In this document: piece by piece, positions 58,636 through 64,000 of the stretch
How positions within the stretch are numbered: the stretch's first letter is position 1
Layout of the letters: the number at the start of each line of letters is the position of its first letter
Source: Benincasa hispida
Lineage: Eukaryota; Streptophyta; Magnoliopsida; Cucurbitales; Cucurbitaceae
Assembly (NCBI RefSeq): GCF_009727055.1
Contig: NC_052351.1
Location: 5,450,886 to 5,514,885 of the forward strand
Reading direction: 5' to 3'
Length of the DNA stretch: 64,000 bases
Made by a program: the position numbers and the translations under genes
Notes under the pieces: generated by a model
What the model saw: only the letters and a program-made list of their open reading frames with translations
Database searches by the model: none
Told to the model about the DNA's origin: nothing

Positions 58636-61600
58636 CATGTTACAAGAGCAAATTCATCCAAACCTACAACTACCAACCACCAATTTTTCATCTAATAGTT
58701 CATGTGTTTCTTTGACTTACACAGGTCCCAAGACATTCTCGTGTAGTAATTCATCTTCGTGGATTATTAATTCTGAAGCTTCAGATCACATGATTAGTTC
58801 TTCTTCTTTTAATTCGTACTCTCCATTATGTTGCAATGAGAAAATTAGAATTGCCAAAGGTAGTTTTTCTTCTGTTGCAAGAAAATGAACTATTAAATTG
58901 ACCAAAAATCTCTCCAGTCTGTCTTACATGTTCCAAAATTGGCTGGTAGTCTTTTATCCGTTTCTAAACTTTCCAAAGATTCTAATTGTCGTGTTACATT
59001 CTTTGAATCTCATTGCATTTTTCAGGATCAGGATTCGGGGAGAATGATTGGGACTTCTAAGGTGCTTGATGGTCTCTACTACTTTGGTGAAGGTTCTTTT
59101 AGCAATAAAATAACTCAAGATCTAAGTAGTATTAGTTCTCTTTCTGTTAAAGAACAAATTATACTATGGCATCATAGACTAGGACATCCCAGTTTTTCTT
59201 ATCTCAAATATTTATTTCCAAATTTATTTAAGGGAATTGATTGCTCATCTCTTGATTGTGAGAGTTGCATTTTTGCAAAAAGTCATCGGTCCACATATTT
59301 TCCAAAACCTTACAAGGCTTCAAAACCTTTTTATTTAATTCATACCGATGTTTGGGGTCCTAAAATTACGACTCAGAGTGGAAAAAGATTGTCTGTTACT
59401 TTTATTGATGATCATACTCGTTTATCTTGGGTTTATTTAATGCAAAAAAAAAAATTGAGGTGAAAGACATTTTAAAACATCTTTACAATATGATTGAAGC
59501 TCAATTTCAAACCAAAATCTACATTTTACACTCTGATAATGGAACTAAGTACTTTAATGAGTTTTTTGGCGAATTTTTGAAAGACAAAGGTATCATTCAT
59601 CAGTCTACATGTCGGGATACTTCCCAACAAAATGGGATTGCTGAAAGAAAAAATAGGCATTTACTTGAAATGGCATGTGTTGTAATGTTTTCTATGCAAG
59701 TTCCAAAATATCTAGGAGAGAAGCAATTCTTACAGCTACCTACCTAATAAATAGAATGTCGAGTAGGATCTTGAATTTTAAGACTCCCATTGACTGCCTT
59801 AAAAAGGAGCTTCTAACATCCCGCATATATTCTGAATTACCCCTCAAAGTTTTTGGGTGTACTACTTATGTTCACATACCTGATCAATTCCATAAACTTG
59901 ATCATAGGGTTGTTAAAGGCATTTATGTGGGTTACTCTTCAAATAAAAAAGGTTATAAATGTTTTGATCCTCTGACAAAAAAAATGTTTGTGAGTATGGA
60001 TGTATCTATTTTAGAAAGTCAACCCTATTTTCCCCAAAATTCAATTCAGGGGGCGAAACCAAATTTGGAAGAAAATTTTTGGGATGTTTGTATTCCTTTT
60101 TCCAATTCTAATTGTTCAGATGTTACTAGTTCTATGACGCCAAGTGTAGAAACTTCTCAATCAATGGGAGAAATACTACAAAATGATCAGATTGATCAAG
60201 TGCCTTAGTTTAAGTTTTATACTAAAAGAAAATTCAATCAAGGGAACCAAGACAAGATAGTTGGTCCTTCACACAAACAATCTGAGGCCCCGACGACTGA
60301 AACGGGTAATTTTTCTTCTATTCCTACTCCTTCAACTACTCAAAGTACTTTTCCAATAGTATCTGATCTCAATGTTCCTACTACCCTTAGAAAAGGTATT
60401 CGAAGTTGCACCAAATATCCTATTGCAAACTTTATGTCATATCAAAAATTGTCAAATAGTCATAGATCTTTCACACCCAGGATTGATGACTTGTTTGTCC
60501 CAAAGAATATACATGAGGCTTTAGATGATCCAAATTGGAAATTAGCAGTTATGGAGGAGATGAATGCTCTAAAACAAAATGGAACTTGGAATTACCGAAG
60601 AATAAGAAACCAGTGTGATGTAAATGGGTGGTTACCATAAAGTGCCATGCTAATGGTAGTGTTGAAAGATACAAGGCCAAACTGGTAGCAAAAGTATTCA
60701 CTCAGAGATGTGGAATTGATTATCAAGAAACATTTGCCCATGTTGCAAAAATTAACTCTATTAGAGTCCTTTTGTCTCTTGCAGTTAATTTATATTGGCC
60801 ACTTTATCAACTTGATGTGAAAAATGCTTTTTTGCATGGTGATCTTGAGGAAGAGGTCTTTATGAGCTTACCACCAGATTTTGAAAAGGAGTTTAGCTGT
60901 AGTAAAATTTGTAAATTAAAAAAAAAAATCTCTCTATGATCTTAAACAGTCCCCAAGAGCTTGGTTTGAGCGTTTTGGAAAAGTTGTGTCTAGTTATGGA
61001 TTTTTTCAAAGTCAAGCAGATCATACATTATTTTATAAACATTCAGAGAATAATAAAATCTCAATTTTGATTGTTCATGTAGATGATATTATTCTCATAG
61101 GTGATGATGATGCAAGCTTAGTTGATCTCAAGAAAAAACTGGCTTGTGAATTTCAAATTAAGGACTTGGGAACATTGAAATATTTCCTAGGAATGAAATT
61201 TGCAAGATCAAAGAAGGGAATCTTTGTTAATCAAAGAAAGTATGTCCTTGACTTACTTAAAAGAAACAGGCTTGCTTGGTTGCAAGGTTGCAAAAACTCC
61301 TGTCCTTGACTTACTTAAAAGAAACAGGCTTGCTTGATTGCAAGGTTGTAGAAACTCCTATTGAACCTAATATAAAGCTTCTAGCAGCAAAAGCAGAAGA
61401 AATAAAGGACAAGAAACGATATCAAAGACTTGTTGGTAGATTGATTTATATGTCTCATACACATCCTGATATTGCATTTGCTATGAGCATGGTTAGTCAG
61501 TTTATGCATGCTCCTGGACAGACTCATTTAGAAGCTGCCTACAGAATTTTGAGATATCTGAAAGGGTCTCCTGGAAGAGGCATTCTATTCAAAAGGAATA

Positions 61601-62040
61601 ATCACTTCCAAATAGAAGTCTACACTGATGCAGATTAAGTTGGAAGTACTATAGATAGAAGATCTACCTCTGGTTATTGTTCCTTTGTTGGAAGAAATTT
61701 GGTTACCTAGAGAAGTAAAAAAACAAAATGTGGTGCCCAGAAGTAGTGCTGAAGCAGAATTTAAAGCCATGAAATTTGTGAGGACATATGGATCAAAAAG
61801 ATACTTGAAGAGTTGAAGATTTCTTTGATTACGCCTATACGGATTTATTGTGACAATAAAACTACAATTTCTATTGCTCGTAATCCAGCTCTACACAATA
61901 GAACAAAACATATTGAGGTTGATGAGCATTTTATTAAAGAAAAAATTGTAGGAACAATATGTATTCGTTATCTTCCTACATCAGAGCAAATTATTGATGT
62001 GCTAACTAAAGCCTTTCAAAGAAACAATTTGATAGATTGA
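58636..62040 (+). pseudogene. Copia pol: protease, integrase, RT, RNase H (frameshifted)
   Basis: In order: protease (about 58,760-58,800, SWIINSEASDHM, where D-S-G is changed to N-S-E, so inactive); integrase zinc finger (59,167-59,280, LWHHRLGHPS ... CESCIFAKSH) and core (TDVWGP, FIDDHTR; then SDNGTKYF and NGIAERKNRHLLE); linker; RT (60,480-61,240, EALDDPNWKLAVMEEMNAL, QLDVKNAFLHGDL, HVDDIILIGDD); RNase H (61,380-62,040, RLIYMSHTHPDIAFAMS, VYTDAD, YCDNKT, EVDEHFI). Frameshifts fall at an A10 run (59,447), near 59,700, 60,600, an A9 run (60,919) and a 58-bp tandem duplication (61,244-61,359). TAA after VYTDAD (61,636) and further stops up to about 61,770 break RNase H. Confidence 0.9.
61244..61359 (+). 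repeat. 58-bp tandem duplication in copia pol
   Basis: The segment starting gtccttgacttacttaaaag is repeated with a 58-base period and few differences. 58 is not a multiple of three, so it shifts the frame between RT and RNase H. Confidence 0.9.
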
Positions 62041-62088
62041 TTGACAAGCTGGCTATGGAAGATATCTTCAAACCAACTTGAGGAGGAG

Positions 62089-62250
62089 TGTTGGAATTTC
62101 TATATTTGTAAATGAATATTTATTTTTCCTTTTTTGTCTTTATTCTTTCCATATTTGTAAAAGGTCTTTCTCCTATATAAGAAGTCCTAATCTTCACATA
62201 TTTAATAAGAGGAAAAGAAGATTAATATTTCTATTCCTCCAATTTCTACA
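62089..62250 (+). repeat. 3' LTR of the copia (162 bp)
   Basis: Starts TGTTGGAATTTC after the purine tract, ends tttctaCA, followed by the TSD atggt. Confidence 0.93.
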
Positions 62251-62255
62251 ATGGT

Positions 62256-62528
62256 CAAATCCTGAATTGATTAGGATTGGGATTAGTTTCCATGATTGGT
62301 TAGAATTAGGATTAGTTTCCTTGGTTAATTAGGATTAGGATTAGTTTCTTTGACTAATTAGGATTAGAATTAGTTTTCTTAATTAATTAGAATAAGGAGA
62401 AGTTTTTTGTTTTCCAATTCTCTATAAATAGAAAGATTGTCTTCTTGTATTGGCAACTTTTGATTCATAATAAAGACTTTGATTTTATTATTGGAGATTT
62501 CTCTTCTTTTCTATCCTAGGCTACATCA
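62256..62528 (+). repeat. 5' LTR of element G, second part
   Basis: Holds about four degenerate ~28-bp repeats of 'gattaggattagtttc' type (62,270-62,400), a TATA-like tctataaatag at 62,422, and ends ctacatCA. Confidence 0.75.
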
Positions 62529-62530
62529 AT

Positions 62531-62542
62531 TGGTATCAGAGC
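62531..62542 (+). promoter_or_regulatory. Primer-binding site of element G, initiator tRNA-Met
   Basis: TGGTATCAGAGC, two bases after the LTR. Confidence 0.9.
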
Positions 62543-62569
62543 AGCCGTCCGGGCCAATGTTGACCGTCG

Positions 62570-63802
62570 ATGGTGGAAGACCGGGAAACTCTTAGCGACG
62601 CCAATCGCAAGAGAGAGCTTCGTGAGTTGTGCTCGTTGTTGAACAATCCACGTCTATATAGGGGGGACCTTTTAAATTTTAGAAAAGAAAGAAGATATCA
62701 AGATTTTTTTTTAAGATTTTGCAAGAATGGACTATTACCGATCAAGGAGGACGGTGAAGAAAAAATATAGCAGTTGGTATAGGCAAGAAAGTCAAATTTT
62801 CTCCCAAAAGCAGTGTTGAAATTCTAATTCAAGTAATTCAGAAAAAGAATTCCAACATAATAATTTCGGGCATGCTCAATTTGCTCAAAGAACCTATCAT
62901 TATCCACATTTGAAATTTGATTATAGTGATTATAGTGATTCCGATGAGGATTCTAATGCAGTTTGGAACAAAATAACAGGGCAACATTATTAACAAAGAG
63001 CCCGACGATCCAATCAAACCGATTTCTCAAGAAATTGACGTAAGAATTGGGAGTTAGATGATTTAGAAAATGATTCAAAGTGCGAAAGAAATTATTATCA
63101 CCAACATCAAAGAACGCCCATGAATCATTCCAATACAAATTTTGAGGTCAAAACATTTTCAAGAAAACAAAAATATTCAAATAAAAACATCTATCAAGAG
63201 AACTTTCGAAAGAGAATGAATGAAATTCGGGTTCTTTTGGAAAAAATTCAAGAAAGACATAATTATAATCTTCAAGATTTTTCAAGAAACCATCAAAAAT
63301 CACATTTAGTCACTCAAGAAGGTCAAGAACTCATCCAAATGGGCTGTGAAATTGCACAAAAAATGAACGGAGTAGAAGAAAAGAAAAAATCAATTGAAGA
63401 CTAGGTGAATAAGAAAGGTAGAAAGATCAAAAAGGAGCTTGCGTTGGAAGAAGAAAAATCGATGGGACTAACATGGAGGTTGATCAATTCGAACCAGATG
63501 ATGAGGAACTATTAATCGATGAAATCGATGAAATCAATGAAGGAGATGTTGAAGAAGATGAAGCCACTGCAAAGAATGTGTCCATTTGGTCAGATCAATT
63601 AACTGAGCCATACAACCAACCACAATTACCTCAATCGCAAGAGAATAGAGTAGAAATTAGCCTTGACCACCAAAAAAGAAAACAAGAGAATCAACAACAC
63701 CTATGGTATGCAAAAAATGTCCAAGATTTATCAAGAATTGTTCAAGAACAACCAAGATCAAGGTTATATCAGAGGAAATACTGGGAGGATGTCAATTCTT
63801 AA
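62570..63802 (+). pseudogene. Probable gag start region of element G, broken
   Basis: Short frames follow one another: 62,570-62,770 (begins MVEDRETLSDANRKRELREL, in the place where gag starts), 63,120-63,404 (basic, with a likely coiled coil RMNEIRVLLEKIQERH) and 63,473-63,802 (acidic, EPDDEELLIDEIDEINEGD). No zinc knuckle or capsid domain can be named. It may be a decayed gypsy gag; the position is the main argument. From 63,803 to the end I see nothing more. Confidence 0.35.
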
Positions 63803-64000
63803 AGTGTGGAAGAAAAAGATACTCATGGGCAACCTAATTCGAAGAAAATTGAAAATCTTTTTTATTAATGGAAATAATTTTCTCTTTCAAGTATCAAATA
63901 TTTGATATATTGGCATGGCTCGTGAAAATTGGTTGTTATTGGTGCCAGGTGTTTAGAGATGTGTCATTTGAGTGGCTTACTTTTTCATTTTTATCTTCAT

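Larger units (their letters stand above)
57799..62250 (+). mobile_element. Ty1-copia element with 162-bp LTRs, complete ends, no gag
   Basis: 4,452 bp with a perfect TSD atggt (57,794-57,798 and 62,251-62,255). LTRs 57,799-57,960 and 62,089-62,250 differ at about 14 of 162 positions by eye, including the first base of the left LTR. PBS at 57,961, polypurine tract ttgaggaggag at 62,078-62,088. The pol is broken by frameshifts and stops, and gag is replaced by unrelated sequence. It is inserted in the 5' LTR of element G. Confidence 0.93.
57761..64000 (+). mobile_element. LTR retrotransposon G (5' part), split by a copia
   Basis: The 5' LTR is 57,761-57,798 plus 62,256-62,528 (311 bp), beginning TGATGTAG and ending CTACATCA, exact inverted ends. 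A tRNA-Met PBS follows at 62,531. The interior runs past the window end. The copia at 57,799-62,250 is inserted in this LTR. The 3' LTR and right TSD lie outside. Confidence 0.75.

Overview
The window is plant nuclear DNA from a eudicot (the spliced genes and the transposon types show this; a cucurbit is my guess from the look of the repeats, held weakly). There is no operon, rRNA, tRNA or CRISPR. Roughly 1-48,600 is nested, decayed LTR retrotransposons. About 48,600-57,760 is a small gene island with two real genes on the minus strand. From 57,761 to the end there are retroelements again.

Region by region. (1) 1-1,206 is a family-A copia-type LTR damaged by two Nextera mate-pair junction adapters. 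(2) 2,055-21,684 is the 3' part of a minus-strand Ty1-copia element (D) with about 2-kb LTRs. It has been hit repeatedly: a 7.7-kb plus-strand gag-only element (C, 3,196-10,896) and a solo LTR (A1, 11,553-15,565, itself split by solo LTR B, 12,157-14,097) sit in its 3' LTR, and solo LTRs A2 and A3 sit in its pol. Target-site duplications (TSDs) mark A1, A2, A3 and B, and the pol frame rejoins across A2 and A3. (3) 21,685-31,675 holds two plus-strand family-A LTR copies, interrupted by an Athila-like gag-pro element (E, 22,228-28,794) and solo LTR A4 (29,193-31,279). (4) 31,676-44,701 is Athila-like material: an env-like remnant, two minus-strand LTR-plus-PBS units, a coding-free 7.35-kb element F (35,764-43,115, perfect TSD), and a large inverted repeat. 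(5) 44,702-48,577 is a copia RT/RNase H relic, with an LTR next to it and a 630-bp MITE-like element inside its RNase H.

Genes. The minus-strand gene at 50,429-51,858 is a complete MIKC MADS-box gene of the B-sister (TT16/FBP24) type. The minus-strand exons at 55,043-57,189 encode the C-terminal ~165 residues of VPS54, a subunit of the GARP tethering complex. Its upstream exons are not in the window; a retroelement (G) with a 311-bp LTR, itself split by a 4.45-kb copia, starts about 570 bp upstream of the last recognisable exon.

No gene set here acts as a new pathway. The most interesting signals are in the repeats: three Athila-like elements share a paired stem-loop motif between two polypurine-like tracts; two insertion units end at the same point about 110 bp beyond a tRNA-Asp primer-binding site; the family-A LTRs carry CGATCG arrays; and the assembly itself is flawed (four adapter remnants, a poly-G run, an indel-rich duplicated block).
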